A DNA stretch of 64,000 bases, from positions 2,073,001 to 2,137,000 of the forward strand of contig NZ_CP133160.1 in NCBI RefSeq assembly GCF_030913365.1. Direction: 5' to 3'. Both the position numbers and the translations under genes were made by a program. Below the pieces are notes generated by a model that searched no databases, was not told where the DNA came from, and saw only the letters and a list, made by a program, of their open reading frames with translations. Origin of the DNA: Stenotrophomonas sp. 24(2023). Lineage in GTDB: Bacteria; Pseudomonadota; Gammaproteobacteria; Xanthomonadales; Xanthomonadaceae. Below, piece after piece: positions 25,440 through 35,502 of this stretch. Within the stretch, counting starts at the first letter, position 1; every line of letters starts with the position of its first letter.

Positions 25440-26330
25440 ATGTCCAAGCTCCCCGGTTACCCCGCTCACCCGCAGCGTTTCGAGGTGCGTCCCGGCCTGT
25501 CGATGAACTATCTCGACGAGGGCCCGCGCGACGGCGACGTGGTGGTGATGGTGCACGGCAATCCGTCGTGGAGCTATTACTGGCGCACGCTGGTGGCCGG
25601 CCTGTCGGACACATACCGCTGCATCGTGCCCGACCACATCGGCATGGGCCTGTCGGACAAGCCCGATGACAACCGCTACGAGTACACGCTGCAGTCGCGC
25701 GTGGACGACCTTGATACGCTGCTCAGGCACCTGGGCATCACCGGCCCGGTGACCCTGGCCGTGCACGACTGGGGCGGCATGATCGGCTTCGGCTGGGCGC
25801 TGTCGCACCACGACCAGGTCAAGCGCCTGGTGGTGCTCAACACCGCCGCCTTCCCGATGCCGGCGGCGAAGAAGATGCCGTGGCAGATCGCGCTGGGCCG
25901 GCACTGGACGATCGGCGAGTGGATCATCCGCACCTTCAACGCGTTCTCGTCCGGCGCCTCGTGGCTGGGCGTGGAGCGGAAGATGCCGGCCGACGTGCGC
26001 CGCGCCTACGTGTCGCCCTACAACAGCTATGCCAACCGCATCAGCACCATCCGCTTCATGCAGGACATCCCGCTGTCACCGGCCGACAAGGCCTGGTCGC
26101 TGCTGGAGCGTGCCGGCCAGGCGCTGCCGTCGTTCGCCGACCGCCCGGCCTTCATCGGCTGGGGCCTGCGCGACTTCGTGTTCGACCACCACTTCCTGAA
26201 GGGTTTCCAGGCCGCATTGCCGCAGGCGCAGGTGCATGCCTTCGAAGACGCCGGGCACTACGTGCTGGAAGACAAGCACGAGGTGCTGGTGCCGGAGATC
26301 CGCGCGTTCCTTGAAGCGAACCCGCTGTAA
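25440..26330 (+). CDS. oleB: OleB, beta-lactone decarboxylase (alpha/beta hydrolase)
   Basis: 296 residues of the haloalkane-dehalogenase-like alpha/beta hydrolase fold. VVMVHGNPSWSYYWRTL forms the oxyanion region, the nucleophile is Asp in LAVHDWGGMIGFG, and the late His is in FEDAGHYVLEDK. In olefin synthesis OleB decarboxylates the cis-beta-lactone made by OleC to the cis-olefin; it forms large assemblies with OleC and OleD. An upstream in-frame ORF start at 25395 lies in the terminator region, so 25440 (with AGG upstream) is used. The next gene is on the opposite strand, splitting the cluster. Confidence 0.95.
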   Translation: MSKLPGYPAHPQRFEVRPGLSMNYLDEGPRDGDVVVMVHGNPSWSYYWRTLVAGLSDTYRCIVPDHIGMGLSDKPDDNRYEYTLQSRVDDLDTLLRHLGITGPVTLAVHDWGGMIGFGWALSHHDQVKRLVVLNTAAFPMPAAKKMPWQIALGRHWTIGEWIIRTFNAFSSGASWLGVERKMPADVRRAYVSPYNSYANRISTIRFMQDIPLSPADKAWSLLERAGQALPSFADRPAFIGWGLRDFVFDHHFLKGFQAALPQAQVHAFEDAGHYVLEDKHEVLVPEIRAFLEANPL

Positions 26331-26374
26331 CCCGGTCCAGGCCAGCCCGTCCTGGCAGCGCGGTTCATCCATCG

Positions 26375-26397
26375 GTAGCGCCAGGCCATGCCTGGCG
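26375..26397 (+). repeat. SMAG-type GTAG hairpin
   Basis: GTAG followed by CGCCAGGC-cat-GCCTGGCG (perfect 8-bp arms), between the convergent oleB and YkgJ-like genes. Confidence 0.7.
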
Positions 26398-26428
26398 TTG
26401 TCGTATCCGGGGTCGGATCCGTTCCGCA

Positions 26429-26448
26429 GGCAGGGCGCTGGCCCTGCC
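26429..26448. terminator. Hairpin between convergent oleB and YkgJ-like gene
   Basis: 8-bp perfect stem GGCAGGGC / GCCCTGCC with a 4-base loop, 2 bp from the YkgJ-like stop codon; may serve both directions. Confidence 0.4.
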
Positions 26449-26450
26449 CG

Positions 26451-26822
26451 TCACGCTGTGGCCGGGTTGCTGCCGTTGTCTTTCCAGTCCGCCGGCGTCA
26501 GCGGGTCCAGCCCATAGGCGATGCGGGCCTTGTCGCACTGCGGGCTGGCCTTGCCGTATTCCCACGAGGCATCCACCTCGCGGCACACGCTGGGCCGGTT
26601 GGGGTGGATCGTGCAGCGCGAGTACACGCCGATCTGCGCATCCAGCGCCACGCAGCGAACCGGTTTGGAATGGGTGCCACGCATGCACAGCCGGTGCGGG
26701 TCGAGCACTTCGGTCAGCTGGTGCGGCACGCCGCCGGGGGTGACCTCGTCTGATTCCATCCAGTGGAAGGCCACGCGGTACTGGGTGCAGCAGGCGCCGC
26801 AGGTCATGCAGGGGTGTTGCAT
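26451..26822 (-). CDS. YkgJ-type cysteine cluster protein
   Basis: 123 residues starting MQHPCMTCGACCTQYRVAFHW. Cys residues are arranged as C-x2-C-x2-CC at the start and continue with CMRG, RCVAL, SRCTIHPNRPSVCREV, the pattern of the YkgJ/UPF0153 family, thought to bind zinc or an iron-sulphur centre. Role unknown. It sits on the opposite strand inside the ole cluster, between oleB and oleC, and shares a 103-bp divergent promoter region with oleC. A longer frame from 27032 runs into oleC and is rejected. Confidence 0.88.
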   Translation of the reverse strand: MQHPCMTCGACCTQYRVAFHWMESDEVTPGGVPHQLTEVLDPHRLCMRGTHSKPVRCVALDAQIGVYSRCTIHPNRPSVCREVDASWEYGKASPQCDKARIAYGLDPLTPADWKDNGSNPATA

Positions 26823-26913
26823 GGGCAAGCCGCCTCGGGCGGCAGTCGGAATCGGATCGAGGGTGCGGATTTTCCACGAAGCAGGCCGCCGCGCAAGAAA
26901 TTCCGTAAGCGGC

Positions 26914-26919
26914 GACAAT
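26914..26919 (+). promoter_or_regulatory. Candidate -10 element (GACAAT) of leaderless oleC
   Basis: GACAAT-GAACGG-ATG; 6-base spacing to the oleC start at 26926. Confidence 0.4.
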
Positions 26920-26925
26920 GAACGG

Positions 26926-28584
26926 ATGAACCGACCCTGCAACATCGCCGCACGGCTGCCTGAGCTGGCGTGTGAACGCCCCGACCAGGTGGCCATCCGC
27001 TGCCCCGGCCGCCGTGGCGCCGGCAACGGCATGGCCGCCTACGACGTGACCCTGGATTACCGCCAGCTGGATGCCCGCAGTGACGCCATGGCCGCTGGCC
27101 TGGCAGGCCATGGCATCGGCCGCGGGGTGCGTACGGTGGTGATGGTGCGGCCCTCGCCGGAGTTCTTCCTGCTGATGTTCGCCCTGTTCAAGCTGGGCGC
27201 GGTGCCGGTGCTGGTCGACCCGGGCATCGACCGGCGCGCGCTGAAGCAATGCCTGGACGAGGCCCGGCCGGAGGCGTTCATCGGCATTCCGCTGGCCCAT
27301 GTGGCACGGCTGGTGCTGCGCTGGGCGCCCTCGGCCACGCGCCTGGTCACGGTCGGCCGCCGGCTGGGGTGGGGCGGTACCACGCTGGCGGCCCTGGAGC
27401 GTGCCGGGGCCACGGGCGGCCCGATGCTGGCCGATACCGACGGCGAGGACATGGCCGCGATCCTGTTCACCAGCGGCTCCACCGGCGTGCCCAAGGGCGT
27501 GGTCTACCGCCACCGCCACTTCGTCGGCCAGATCCAGCTGCTGGGCAGTGCCTTCGGCATGGAAGCCGGTGGCGTGGACCTGCCGACCTTCCCGCCGTTT
27601 GCGCTGTTCGACCCGGCACTGGGGCTGACCTCGGTGATTCCGGACATGGACCCCACCCGCCCGGCACAGGCCGATCCGCGCCGCCTGCACGATGCCATCG
27701 AGCGCTTCGGCGTGACCCAGCTGTTCGGTTCGCCGGCGCTGATGCGCGTGCTGGCCAACCATGGCCGGCCGTTGCGCACGGTGACCCGGGTGACCTCGGC
27801 CGGCGCGCCGGTCCCCCCGGACGTGGTCGCCACCATCCGCCGCCTGCTGCCGGACAACGCGCAGTTCTGGACACCGTACGGTGCCACCGAATGCCTGCCG
27901 GTGGCCGTGGTCGAGGGCCGTGAGCTGGAGCGCACGCGCGCGGCCACCGAGGCTGGCGCCGGTACCTGCGTGGGCAGCGTCGTGGCACCGAACGAGGTAC
28001 GCATCATCGCCATCGACGATGCGCCGCTGCCCGACTGGTCGCAGGCGCGCGTGCTGGCGACCGGCGAGGTGGGCGAGATCACCGTGGCCGGGCCGACCGC
28101 CACCGACAGTTACTTCAACCGCCCGCAGGCGACCGCCGCGGCGAAGATCCGCGAGACGCTGGCCGACGGCAGCACGCGGGTGGTGCATCGCATGGGCGAT
28201 GTCGGTTACTTCGATGCGCAGGGCCGGCTGTGGTTCTGCGGGCGCAAGACCCAGCGCGTTGAAACCGCGCACGGCCCGCTGTACACCGAACAGGTCGAGC
28301 CGGTGTTCAACACCGTGCCCGGCGTCGCGCGCAGTGCGCTGGTCGGCGTCGGTGCCGCTGGCGCGCAGGTGCCGGTGCTGTGCGTGGAACTGGCGCCCGG
28401 CCAGTCCGACAGTCCGGCGCTGCGCCAGGCCCTGCAGGCCAAGGCGGCGGCAAGCCTGCCCGAGGCGGGGCTGCAGCAGTTCCTGGTCCATCCGCGGTTC
28501 CCGGTGGATATCCGTCACAACGCCAAGATCGGCCGCGAGAAGCTCGCCGTCTGGGCCCGCGCCGAACTGGAGAAGCGCGCATGA
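26926..28584 (+). CDS. oleC: OleC, beta-lactone synthetase (ANL superfamily)
   Basis: 552 residues. AMP-binding motifs: [20 protein letters not shown] (P loop, about residues 180-199), YGATE (about 320), [18 protein letters not shown] (about 425-442) and a C-terminal Lys in [14 protein letters not shown]. OleC converts the 2-alkyl-3-hydroxyacid to a cis-beta-lactone using ATP. It overlaps oleD by 4 bp, so the two are co-translated. The long upstream extension of the frame overlaps the YkgJ-like gene and is not used. Confidence 0.95.
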   Translation: MNRPCNIAARLPELACERPDQVAIRCPGRRGAGNGMAAYDVTLDYRQLDARSDAMAAGLAGHGIGRGVRTVVMVRPSPEFFLLMFALFKLGAVPVLVDPGIDRRALKQCLDEARPEAFIGIPLAHVARLVLRWAPSATRLVTVGRRLGWGGTTLAALERAGATGGPMLADTDGEDMAAILFTSGSTGVPKGVVYRHRHFVGQIQLLGSAFGMEAGGVDLPTFPPFALFDPALGLTSVIPDMDPTRPAQADPRRLHDAIERFGVTQLFGSPALMRVLANHGRPLRTVTRVTSAGAPVPPDVVATIRRLLPDNAQFWTPYGATECLPVAVVEGRELERTRAATEAGAGTCVGSVVAPNEVRIIAIDDAPLPDWSQARVLATGEVGEITVAGPTATDSYFNRPQATAAAKIRETLADGSTRVVHRMGDVGYFDAQGRLWFCGRKTQRVETAHGPLYTEQVEPVFNTVPGVARSALVGVGAAGAQVPVLCVELAPGQSDSPALRQALQAKAAASLPEAGLQQFLVHPRFPVDIRHNAKIGREKLAVWARAELEKRA

Positions 28585-29567
28585 AGATCCTTGTTACCGG
28601 GGGCGGTGGCTTCCTTGGCCAGGCGCTGTGCCGTGGCCTGGTCGAGCGCGGGCACCAGGTGCTGGCGTTCAACCGCAGCCACTACCCGGCGCTGCAGGCG
28701 CTGGGGGTCGGCCAGATCCGTGGCGACCTGGCCGATGCGCAGGCCGTGCTGCATGCGGTGGCGGGCGTCGATGCGGTGTTCCACAACGCCGCCAAGGCCG
28801 GTGCGTGGGGCAGCTATGACAGCTACCACCAGGCCAACGTGGTCGGCACCGACAACGTGATCGCAGCCTGCCGTGCCCACGGCATCGGCCGGCTGGTCTA
28901 TACCTCCACGCCCAGCGTGACCCACCGCGCCACCCACCCGGTGGAAGGGCTGGGCGCGGACGAGGTGCCCTACGGCGAGGATTTCCAGGCGCCCTATGCA
29001 GCCACCAAGGCCATTGCCGAACAGCGCGTGCTGGCCGCCAACGATGCCACGCTGGCGACCGTGGCCCTGCGCCCGCGCCTGATCTGGGGCCCGGGCGACC
29101 AGCAGCTGGTGCCGCGTCTGGCCGAGCGTGCGCGACAGGGGCGCCTGCGCCTGGTGGGCGATGGCAGCAACAAGGTCGACACCACCTACATCGACAATGC
29201 CGCGCTGGCGCATTTCCTGGCCTTCGATGCGCTCGCCCCCGGCGCCGCCTGCGCGGGCAAGGCGTACTTCATCTCCAACGGCGAACCGCTGCCGATGCGC
29301 GAGCTGCTCAACAGACTGCTCGCAGCGGTGGGCGCGCCGGCCGTGGACAAGACACTCAGCTTCAAGACCGCCTATCGCATCGGTGCGGCGTGCGAGCGCC
29401 TGTGGCCGCTGCTGCGCCTGCGCGGCGAGCCGCCGCTTACCCGCTTCCTGGCCGAGCAGCTGTGCACGCCGCACTGGTACAGCATGGAACCGGCCCGGCG
29501 TGATTTCGGCTATGTGCCGCAGGTAAGCATCGAAGAAGGGATGCGCCGGCTGAAGGCGGCATCATGA
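28581..29567 (+). CDS. oleD: OleD, 2-alkyl-3-ketoacid reductase (extended SDR)
   Basis: 328 residues. NADPH-binding motif [19 protein letters not shown] at the N terminus, catalytic YxxxK in [12 protein letters not shown] (about residues 138-142), and the SDR substrate region [14 protein letters not shown]. OleD reduces the OleA product to the 2-alkyl-3-hydroxyacid. The start overlaps the oleC stop (ATGA). It ends the ole cluster. Confidence 0.95.
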   Translation: MKILVTGGGGFLGQALCRGLVERGHQVLAFNRSHYPALQALGVGQIRGDLADAQAVLHAVAGVDAVFHNAAKAGAWGSYDSYHQANVVGTDNVIAACRAHGIGRLVYTSTPSVTHRATHPVEGLGADEVPYGEDFQAPYAATKAIAEQRVLAANDATLATVALRPRLIWGPGDQQLVPRLAERARQGRLRLVGDGSNKVDTTYIDNAALAHFLAFDALAPGAACAGKAYFISNGEPLPMRELLNRLLAAVGAPAVDKTLSFKTAYRIGAACERLWPLLRLRGEPPLTRFLAEQLCTPHWYSMEPARRDFGYVPQVSIEEGMRRLKAAS

Positions 29568-29689
29568 CGGTGGCATCACCGCGCTGAAGCCTTCATCGCA
29601 TGCAGATTCCGCCGTCACCACCTGCACACCGGTCGGTGGCGGAGGATGGACCCACGCCATCCACGGCTGGACCATCTGCGAGGAGCGCC

Positions 29690-29845
29690 ATGCTGCATTA
29701 CGCCGTCATTTTCTTCGTCATCGCCATCATCGCGGCCGTGCTCGGCTTTTCCGGCATCGCCGGCGCGGCCAGCAACATCGCCTGGATCCTGTTCATCGTG
29801 TTTCTGGTGCTGGCGGTGATCTCGATGTTCCGCAAGCGGACCTGA
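29690..29845 (+). CDS. Small DUF1328 membrane protein
   Basis: 51 residues with two hydrophobic segments ([21 protein letters not shown] and [18 protein letters not shown]) and a basic end FRKRT, the UPF0391/DUF1328 pattern of short inner-membrane proteins often linked to stress responses. AGGAG lies 5 bases before the ATG. It stands alone, with a strong hairpin after it. Function unknown. Confidence 0.9.
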   Translation: MLHYAVIFFVIAIIAAVLGFSGIAGAASNIAWILFIVFLVLAVISMFRKRT

Positions 29846-29852
29846 CGTACAC

Positions 29853-29883
29853 GGGGGATGCCGGTCCTGGGCCGGCATCCCCC
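29853..29883. terminator. Strong hairpin between the DUF1328 gene and ddl
   Basis: 12-bp perfect stem GGGGGATGCCGG / CCGGCATCCCCC between convergent genes; could stop transcription from both sides. Confidence 0.65.
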
Positions 29884-29893
29884 GCCGGTGCTT

Positions 29894-30991
29894 TCAGCGC
29901 ACCGTTGTCTGCAGGCCGCGATCGGCCGCATGACGCTCCAGCGCCAGTTCGATCAGCCGCGTGATCAGCGCGGTGTAGCCCAGCCCGCTGGCCCCCCACA
30001 GCTTGGGGTACATGCTGATGCGGGTGAAGCCCGGCAGCGTGTTCACTTCGTTGATGACCACCTGCCCATCGGCGGTCAGGAACACATCCACCCGCGCCAT
30101 GCCGGCGCATTCCAGGACCTGGTAAGCCTGCAGCGCGATCTGCTGGATGCGCGCCTGCGTGCCCGCATCGATGGCCGCCGGCACCACCACGTCGGCACCG
30201 CCTGCGTTGATGTACTTGGTGTCGTAGGCATAGAAGGTGTCGTGCACCACCACCTCGCCGCAGACGCTGGCCTGGGGGTGGGCGTTGCCCAGCACCGCGC
30301 ATTCGATCTCGCGGCCGACCACGGCTGATTCCACCAGCACCTTGTGGTCATAGCGCAGCGCCTGTTCCAGCGCAGCGGCCATGCCGGCGGGCTGCTCGAC
30401 CTTGCTCACGCCCACCGATGAGCCCTGGTTGGCCGGCTTGACGAACAGCGGCAGGCCTAGCGCGACCACCAATGCCTGCACGTCCACGCTGGCCGCTTCG
30501 TGGCGACGGATGCAGACCCATGGCGCCACCGGCAGGCCGGCATCACGCAGCAGGCGCTTGGCCACATCCTTGTCCATGGCGACCGCCGAGCCGAGCACAC
30601 CGGAACCGACGAAGGGCAGGTTGGCCATGCGCAGCAGGCCCTGCAGCGCGCCATCCTCGCCCAGCGGCCCGTGCACGATCGGCAGTACCACATCGATCTG
30701 GCCCAGCGCGGTGGCGGTATCGACCGGGTACAGCTGCGCCTGTGCGGCCCCCGGGCGCACGCTCAGCAGCGTGCCGGAGCGGTGCAGGGCGATGCGCGCC
30801 GGATCGTCGGCATGCAGCAGGAACGTGTCCGGCTGGCCCAGATGCCATTGGCCCTGCTTGTCGATGCCCACCAGCACCGGCTCGAAGCGTTCGCGATCGA
30901 GCGCATCGAGGATGTTCTTCGCCGACTGCAGCGAAACTTCGTGTTCGGAAGACATGCCGCCGAAAATGATGCCGACCCGGGTCCGTGCCAT
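29894..30991 (-). CDS. ddl: D-alanine--D-alanine ligase
   Basis: 365 residues. ATP-grasp enzyme of peptidoglycan synthesis joining two D-alanines in the cytoplasm. Motifs: [67 protein letters not shown], and the metal site [21 protein letters not shown]. The start [12 protein letters not shown] is preferred to an upstream in-frame start at 31030. It is not in a division/cell-wall cluster here, resembling DdlA-type placement; a second ddl in the dcw cluster is likely elsewhere but not visible. Confidence 0.95.
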   Translation of the reverse strand: MARTRVGIIFGGMSSEHEVSLQSAKNILDALDRERFEPVLVGIDKQGQWHLGQPDTFLLHADDPARIALHRSGTLLSVRPGAAQAQLYPVDTATALGQIDVVLPIVHGPLGEDGALQGLLRMANLPFVGSGVLGSAVAMDKDVAKRLLRDAGLPVAPWVCIRRHEAASVDVQALVVALGLPLFVKPANQGSSVGVSKVEQPAGMAAALEQALRYDHKVLVESAVVGREIECAVLGNAHPQASVCGEVVVHDTFYAYDTKYINAGGADVVVPAAIDAGTQARIQQIALQAYQVLECAGMARVDVFLTADGQVVINEVNTLPGFTRISMYPKLWGASGLGYTALITRLIELALERHAADRGLQTTVR

Positions 30992-31134
30992 GGAAAGTGC
31001 GATGTCCTGTGGGGATGGGCCGTACAGCATGCACCTTCATCGGCCCACCGGATGAGGCGTGGATGAACCCCTCGCGCCCTCACCCCCTCCGCCCCCACCC
31101 GGCATCGGCGGCCCAAGCCCCGCACCGGCGCAGG

Positions 31135-31140
31135 TAGAAT
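31135..31140 (+). promoter_or_regulatory. Candidate -10 element (TAGAAT) of leaderless ubiJ
   Basis: TAGAAT-GCGCAC-ATG; 6-base spacing to the ubiJ start at 31147. Confidence 0.55.
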
Positions 31141-31146
31141 GCGCAC

Positions 31147-31779
31147 ATGGCTCTTTCCCTGCTCTCGTCCCTCAAGCCGGTCGCCGGCCGCGCCCTGCAG
31201 ATCGCCCTGAACCGCGCACTGGCGCTGGATCCGGACACCCGCCTGGCCCTGGCCAGCCTCGACGGCCGGCATATCGACCTGACCCTGGAAGCACCGGCGC
31301 TGGCCATGCGCATCAGCGTGGATGGCGAACAGCTGCGGGTCGGTCCGGTGGACGCGCAGGAGGCCGACCTGGCCGTGCGCAGCAGCCTGGCCGGCGTGCT
31401 GGCACAGCTGCCGCTGCTGGCCAACGCCCGGCGCGACAGCGGCGGCAAGGGCCGCGTACGCGTGGCCGGCGACGCCGAACTGGCCCGGCGCCTGCAGCAG
31501 CTGGCCAAGGGCTTCGACCCGGACTGGCAGCAGCCCTTCGTGCGCGTGTTCGGTGAAGTGCTGGGCGTGCAGGTGGCCAACACCCTGCGCAATGCCCTGC
31601 AGCATGCCCGGCAGGGTGCGCGCGACCTGGCCCACAGCGCCGCCGAGTTCCTGACCGAGGAATCGCGCGACGTGGTGCCGCGTGGCGAGCTGGATGCCTT
31701 CCACGATGATGTGGACGTGCTGCGCGACGATGTCGAACGCCTGGCCGCGCGCGTGCAGCGCCTGCGGGGTGCGGCATGA
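31147..31779 (+). CDS. ubiJ: UbiJ, ubiquinone biosynthesis accessory factor (SCP2 domain)
   Basis: 210 residues. SCP2-like lipid-binding domain at about 10-110 ([38 protein letters not shown]), then a helical tail [16 protein letters not shown] with coiled-coil character. UbiJ is a scaffold of the Ubi complex that hydroxylates and methylates ubiquinone precursors. It overlaps ubiB by 4 bp, the usual ubiJ-ubiB order. No Shine-Dalgarno sequence; the -10 lies at 31135. Confidence 0.92.
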   Translation: MALSLLSSLKPVAGRALQIALNRALALDPDTRLALASLDGRHIDLTLEAPALAMRISVDGEQLRVGPVDAQEADLAVRSSLAGVLAQLPLLANARRDSGGKGRVRVAGDAELARRLQQLAKGFDPDWQQPFVRVFGEVLGVQVANTLRNALQHARQGARDLAHSAAEFLTEESRDVVPRGELDAFHDDVDVLRDDVERLAARVQRLRGAA

Positions 31780-33431
31780 AGGCGCTGCTGCGGGCCAGCC
31801 GCATCGGCCGGGTGATCCTGCGCTATCGCCTGGACGACCTGCTGCAGGGTACCGCCGCCGAACGCTGGCTGCGCCTGGCCAAGCCGTTCGTGCCGCGTGC
31901 ATCGGCCGATGTCGCCGCGCAGTCGCGCGGTGCGCGCCTGCGCCTGGCCCTGCAGGACCTGGGCCCGATCTTCGTCAAGTTCGGGCAGATCCTGTCCACC
32001 CGCCGCGACCTGGTACCGCCGGACGTGGCCAACGAACTGACCCTGCTGCAGGACCGGGTCAAGCCGTTCGACGGTGACACCGCCCGGCGCATCGTCGAAG
32101 AAGCGCTGGTCCTGCCGGTCAGCGAGGCCTTCGCCAGCTTCGATACCGAACCGCTGGCCTCCGCATCGATCGCCCAGGTGCACGCGGCCACGCTGGCCGA
32201 TGGGCGGCAGGTGGTGGTCAAGGTGCTGCGCCCGGGCATCGAGAAGCAGATCGATGCGGATATCGCCCTGCTCAATTCGCTGGCCGCCCTGGTCGAGCGC
32301 ACCCACCCGCGCGCGGACAAGATCCGGCCACGCGAAGTGGTGGCCGAAGTGGAGAACACGCTGTCGGCCGAACTGGACCTGCAGCGCGAAGGTGCCAATG
32401 CCAGCGTGCTGCGCCGGTTCTGGGAAGATTCCGACAACCTGTATGTGCCGGAAGTGATCTGGAGCCATACCGCCGAACGCGCGCTGACCCTGGAACGGGT
32501 CTGGGGTATTCCTTCCGACGACATCGCCGCGCTCGACCGTGCCGGCATTGACCGCAAGGCGCTGGCGGCCAAGGGCGTGCGGGTGTTCTACACCCAGGTG
32601 TTCCGCGACAACTTCTTCCATGCCGATGCGCACGCGGGCAACATCTGGGTCGACACCGATCCGGCGCGCCGCGACGACCCGCGTTTCATCGCGCTGGATT
32701 TCGGCATCATGGGCCAGCTCTCGCAGGAAGATCAGTACTACCTGGCCGAGAACTTCATGGCCATCTTCAACCGCGATTACCGCCGCATCGCCGAACTGCA
32801 CGTGCAGGCGCGCTGGATGCCGGACAACGTGCGCATCGATGAGCTGGAAGCGGCGGTGCGCTCGGTGTGCGAACCGTACTTCACCCGCCCGCTGTCGCAG
32901 ATCTCGCTGGCCGAGGTGCTGCTGAAGCTGTTCCGGGTCGCCCAGCGCTACCAGCTGACCCTGCAGCCGCAGCTGATCCTGCTGCAGAAGACCCTGCTCA
33001 ACATCGAAGGCGTGGGCCGCCAGCTGGACCCGCAGATCGACATCTGGGCCGTGGCCAAGCCGGTGCTGGCCAGGATCCTGCGCGAGCGCTACAGCCCGCG
33101 CCGGGTGGTGCGCGAGATCGGCAAGCGCCTGCCGGAAATCATGACCCATGCCCCGGACATGCCGCGCCTGGTGCATGCCTGGCTGAGCCAGCAGGTGGAA
33201 GGCCGCCATGAACTGTCGATGCGCTCGCGCGACCTGGCGGCACTGGATGCCAGCGTGCAGCGCCTGCAGAAGCACACGGTCGGGGCGATCACCGGCGTGG
33301 GCCTGCTGGCCATCGCCGCGCTGATGTACGTGCTGCAGCCGCCGGGCTGGTACCTGGGCGACGCCCCGGTGTGGAGCCTGGTCGCCGCCGTGGCCGGCGC
33401 GGCCGCCTTGCTGCGGGCGTGGTGGCGATGA
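31776..33431 (+). CDS. ubiB: UbiB, atypical ABC1/ADCK-family kinase-like protein
   Basis: 551 residues, typical length. The ABC1 signature is seen in [20 protein letters not shown] (KxGQ), the Ala-rich loop replacing the P loop in [14 protein letters not shown], the Lys in [10 protein letters not shown], and the metal region [13 protein letters not shown] followed by IALDFGIMG. Two C-terminal membrane helices ([17 protein letters not shown] and [14 protein letters not shown]). UbiB is needed for ubiquinone synthesis and has ATPase-type activity. Overlaps both neighbours by 4 bp. Confidence 0.95.
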   Translation: MKALLRASRIGRVILRYRLDDLLQGTAAERWLRLAKPFVPRASADVAAQSRGARLRLALQDLGPIFVKFGQILSTRRDLVPPDVANELTLLQDRVKPFDGDTARRIVEEALVLPVSEAFASFDTEPLASASIAQVHAATLADGRQVVVKVLRPGIEKQIDADIALLNSLAALVERTHPRADKIRPREVVAEVENTLSAELDLQREGANASVLRRFWEDSDNLYVPEVIWSHTAERALTLERVWGIPSDDIAALDRAGIDRKALAAKGVRVFYTQVFRDNFFHADAHAGNIWVDTDPARRDDPRFIALDFGIMGQLSQEDQYYLAENFMAIFNRDYRRIAELHVQARWMPDNVRIDELEAAVRSVCEPYFTRPLSQISLAEVLLKLFRVAQRYQLTLQPQLILLQKTLLNIEGVGRQLDPQIDIWAVAKPVLARILRERYSPRRVVREIGKRLPEIMTHAPDMPRLVHAWLSQQVEGRHELSMRSRDLAALDASVQRLQKHTVGAITGVGLLAIAALMYVLQPPGWYLGDAPVWSLVAAVAGAAALLRAWWR

Positions 33432-34015
33432 GTGACGCGCTGGCCGCGCTGAAGGCCGAGCTGGCGCGGTTCGGCGCCGACAATGACGCGCATGAAACCG
33501 CGCGTGGGCGCCGGATGCTCAACATCACGGCCGACACCGGCGAACTGCTGTCGGTGCTGGTGCGCTTCGGCAAGGCCCGGCGCGTGCTGGAAATCGGTAC
33601 CTCCAACGGCTATTCCACGCTGTGGCTGGCCGAGGCGGCCGCGGCCATCGATGGCCACGTGACCACCCTGGAATACGCTGCGGACAAGGCCGCGATGGCC
33701 CGGGCGACCTTCGCCCGCAGCGGCCTGGAGGAACGCATCACCCTGGTCCACGCCGATGCCGGTGCGTGGCTGGCGCAGGCCGGCAATGCCAGCGTGGACC
33801 TGTTGTTCCTGGATTCGGACCGCGAACAGTACGCCGGCTGGTGGCCGCAGCTGCGCCGCGTGCTGCGGCCCGGGGGCCTGCTGGTGGTGGACAACGCGAC
33901 GTCCCATGCCGCCCAGCTGGCACCGCTGCGTGCGTTGCTGGACGCCGATGCGGCCTTCAGCAGCAGCCTGGTGCCGGTAGGCAACGGTGAACTGCTGGCC
34001 GTGCGCAACGGTTGA
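33428..34015 (+). CDS. Class I SAM-dependent O-methyltransferase family protein
   Basis: 195 residues from [12 protein letters not shown], start overlapping the ubiB stop (ATGA). Motif [19 protein letters not shown], acidic residue at the end of strand 2 (LEYAADK), motif [15 protein letters not shown] and [16 protein letters not shown] match caffeoyl-CoA/catechol O-methyltransferase-like enzymes. Substrate unknown. Being translationally coupled to ubiJ-ubiB makes a quinone-related role possible, but UbiG- or UbiE-like features are not apparent. Confidence 0.85.
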   Translation: MSDALAALKAELARFGADNDAHETARGRRMLNITADTGELLSVLVRFGKARRVLEIGTSNGYSTLWLAEAAAAIDGHVTTLEYAADKAAMARATFARSGLEERITLVHADAGAWLAQAGNASVDLLFLDSDREQYAGWWPQLRRVLRPGGLLVVDNATSHAAQLAPLRALLDADAAFSSSLVPVGNGELLAVRNG

Positions 34016-34061
34016 CCACCGGGCCGTGCCTGGCCCCTATCCCTGATGCCCGGTGGGCACC

Positions 34062-34067
34062 GATAAT
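34062..34067 (+). promoter_or_regulatory. Candidate -10 element (GATAAT) of leaderless truC
   Basis: GATAAT-CGCGCC-GTG; 6-base spacing to the GTG at 34074. This supports that GTG over the upstream GTG at 34053. Confidence 0.5.
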
Positions 34068-34073
34068 CGCGCC

Positions 34074-34817
34074 GTGAGTACCGAACCTGACACCGCGCTT
34101 CCCACCGACAGCGCCATTGAACTGCCTCCCCTGCAGCTGCTGCATCTGGATGAACGCCTGGCCGTGGTCGACAAGCCGGCCGGCCTGATGGTCCATGACA
34201 GCAAGCTGGCCCGTGGCGAGGATGATTTCCTGGCCGACCGCCTGCGCGAGCAGCTGGGACGGCCGATCTTCCTGGTCCACCGGCTGGACCGCGCCACCAG
34301 CGGCTGTCTGCTGCTGGCCTTCGACCGCGATACCGCCAGCGCGCTGGGCAAGGCCCTGATGGGGGGCGAAGTGGCCAAGGATTACCTGGCCATCTGCCGC
34401 GGCTGGCCGGCCGAGGACGCCTGGCAGGTCGACCATGAGCTGGACGGTGGCCCCGGCAAGCCGGTGAAGAAGCCGGCGGTGACCGATTTCCAGCGCCTGG
34501 CCACCGGCGAACTGGCCGTGCCGGTGGGGGAATTTGAAACCTCGCGCTATGCGCTGCTGCGCTGCCAGCCGCAGACCGGCCGCTTCCGCCAGATCCGCCG
34601 GCACCTCAAGCATCTCTCGCACCACCTGATCGGCGACACCAGCCACGGCGATGGCCGCCACAACCGCAACTTCCGCATGCAGGGCGTGCACCGCATGCTG
34701 CTGCATGCCGAGCGCCTGCGCTTCCCGCACCCCGACGGCGGCACGGTGGACGTGCGCGCGCCGGTGGACGCCGAATTCCAGAAGGCGCTGGACCTGTTCG
34801 GCTGGCAGGTGGCCTGA
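34074..34817 (+). CDS. truC: RluA-family pseudouridine synthase, TruC-like
   Basis: 247 residues with a GTG start (alternative GTG at 34053). Catalytic motif LVHRLDRATSGCLLLAFD with the essential Asp, VVDKPAGLMVHDS near the N terminus, and QTGRFRQIRRHLKHLSHHLIGD near the C terminus. The length, absence of an S4 domain and KDYLAICRGWP fit TruC, which modifies U65 in tRNA; RluA-type rRNA enzymes are similar. A strong hairpin follows the stop. Confidence 0.88.
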   Translation: MSTEPDTALPTDSAIELPPLQLLHLDERLAVVDKPAGLMVHDSKLARGEDDFLADRLREQLGRPIFLVHRLDRATSGCLLLAFDRDTASALGKALMGGEVAKDYLAICRGWPAEDAWQVDHELDGGPGKPVKKPAVTDFQRLATGELAVPVGEFETSRYALLRCQPQTGRFRQIRRHLKHLSHHLIGDTSHGDGRHNRNFRMQGVHRMLLHAERLRFPHPDGGTVDVRAPVDAEFQKALDLFGWQVA

Positions 34818-34820
34818 GGT

Positions 34821-34843
34821 GGCGCCGGGCGATGCCCGGCGCC
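34821..34843. terminator. Hairpin between convergent truC and DUF2059 gene
   Basis: 10-bp perfect stem GGCGCCGGGC / GCCCGGCGCC with a GAT loop, 3 bp after the truC stop. AAAAGAAGTAATCC follows on the other side. Confidence 0.6.
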
Positions 34844-34849
34844 GCCGGA

Positions 34850-35377
34850 TTACTTCTTTTCCGGTTCGTTGACGATCACGTCCAGGTCCTTCTGCAGGTC
34901 GGCGAACAGCGGCTGCATGCGCGCCTGGATGGCCACCATCACGTTCTGCATCAGCGCCGGGGTCTTGTCCAGCAGGCTCTGCCCGGCCGAGCTCTCGTAG
35001 AACTCGGCCATGGCCAGCACGTCTTCCTTGCTGAAGGTCTTCTTGTACAGGTCCACGTACATCGGCCGCAGCTGCTGCCAGGACAGCGCCTGGCGCAGGG
35101 TCTGGCTGGTACGTGCCTGGATGCGCTGCAGCTGCTCCTGCTGCTGGGCGTCGAGCTTGCGCTGGGCGGCGATCTGCTCGAACTGTTGGCGCTGCATGGC
35201 TTCGATCTGCGGCAGCATGGTGTCGAGCATGCTCTGCGCACGCGAAGCCGAGAGCAGGCGGTTGATGTCGCCATCGGTCGGCGGGGCGGCCAGGGCGGGG
35301 GCGCTGGCCAGGGCCAGCACGAGCAGCAGCGCGCTGCGGCGCAGCAGGGCAGGCAAACGGGGAACACGGCGGATCAT
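34850..35377 (-). CDS. DUF2059 domain secreted protein
   Basis: 175 residues. Signal peptide ALLRRSALLLVLALASAPALA, then a helical protein with Gln-rich stretches and a DUF2059-type core (RPMYVDLYKKTFSKEDVLAMAEFYESSAGQSLLDKTPALMQ). Likely periplasmic; role unknown. AGGA is 8 bases before the ATG. It is monocistronic and convergent with truC. Confidence 0.88.
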   Translation of the reverse strand: MIRRVPRLPALLRRSALLLVLALASAPALAAPPTDGDINRLLSASRAQSMLDTMLPQIEAMQRQQFEQIAAQRKLDAQQQEQLQRIQARTSQTLRQALSWQQLRPMYVDLYKKTFSKEDVLAMAEFYESSAGQSLLDKTPALMQNVMVAIQARMQPLFADLQKDLDVIVNEPEKK

Positions 35378-35490
35378 GCGGGCATCCTGCGGTACATGGA
35401 AGCCGCAGCATACCTCCCCCCAAGGCGAAGGCGGCGTGTTGGCCGCGTGTTCGGCGGCATACGGGGCGCGATGACAACCGCGCCAGCGGC

Positions 35491-35496
35491 TACAAT
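35491..35496 (+). promoter_or_regulatory. Candidate -10 element (TACAAT) of leaderless arfB
   Basis: TACAAT-GCGCCC-ATG; 6-base spacing to the arfB start at 35503. Confidence 0.55.
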
Positions 35497-35502
35497 GCGC
35501 CC

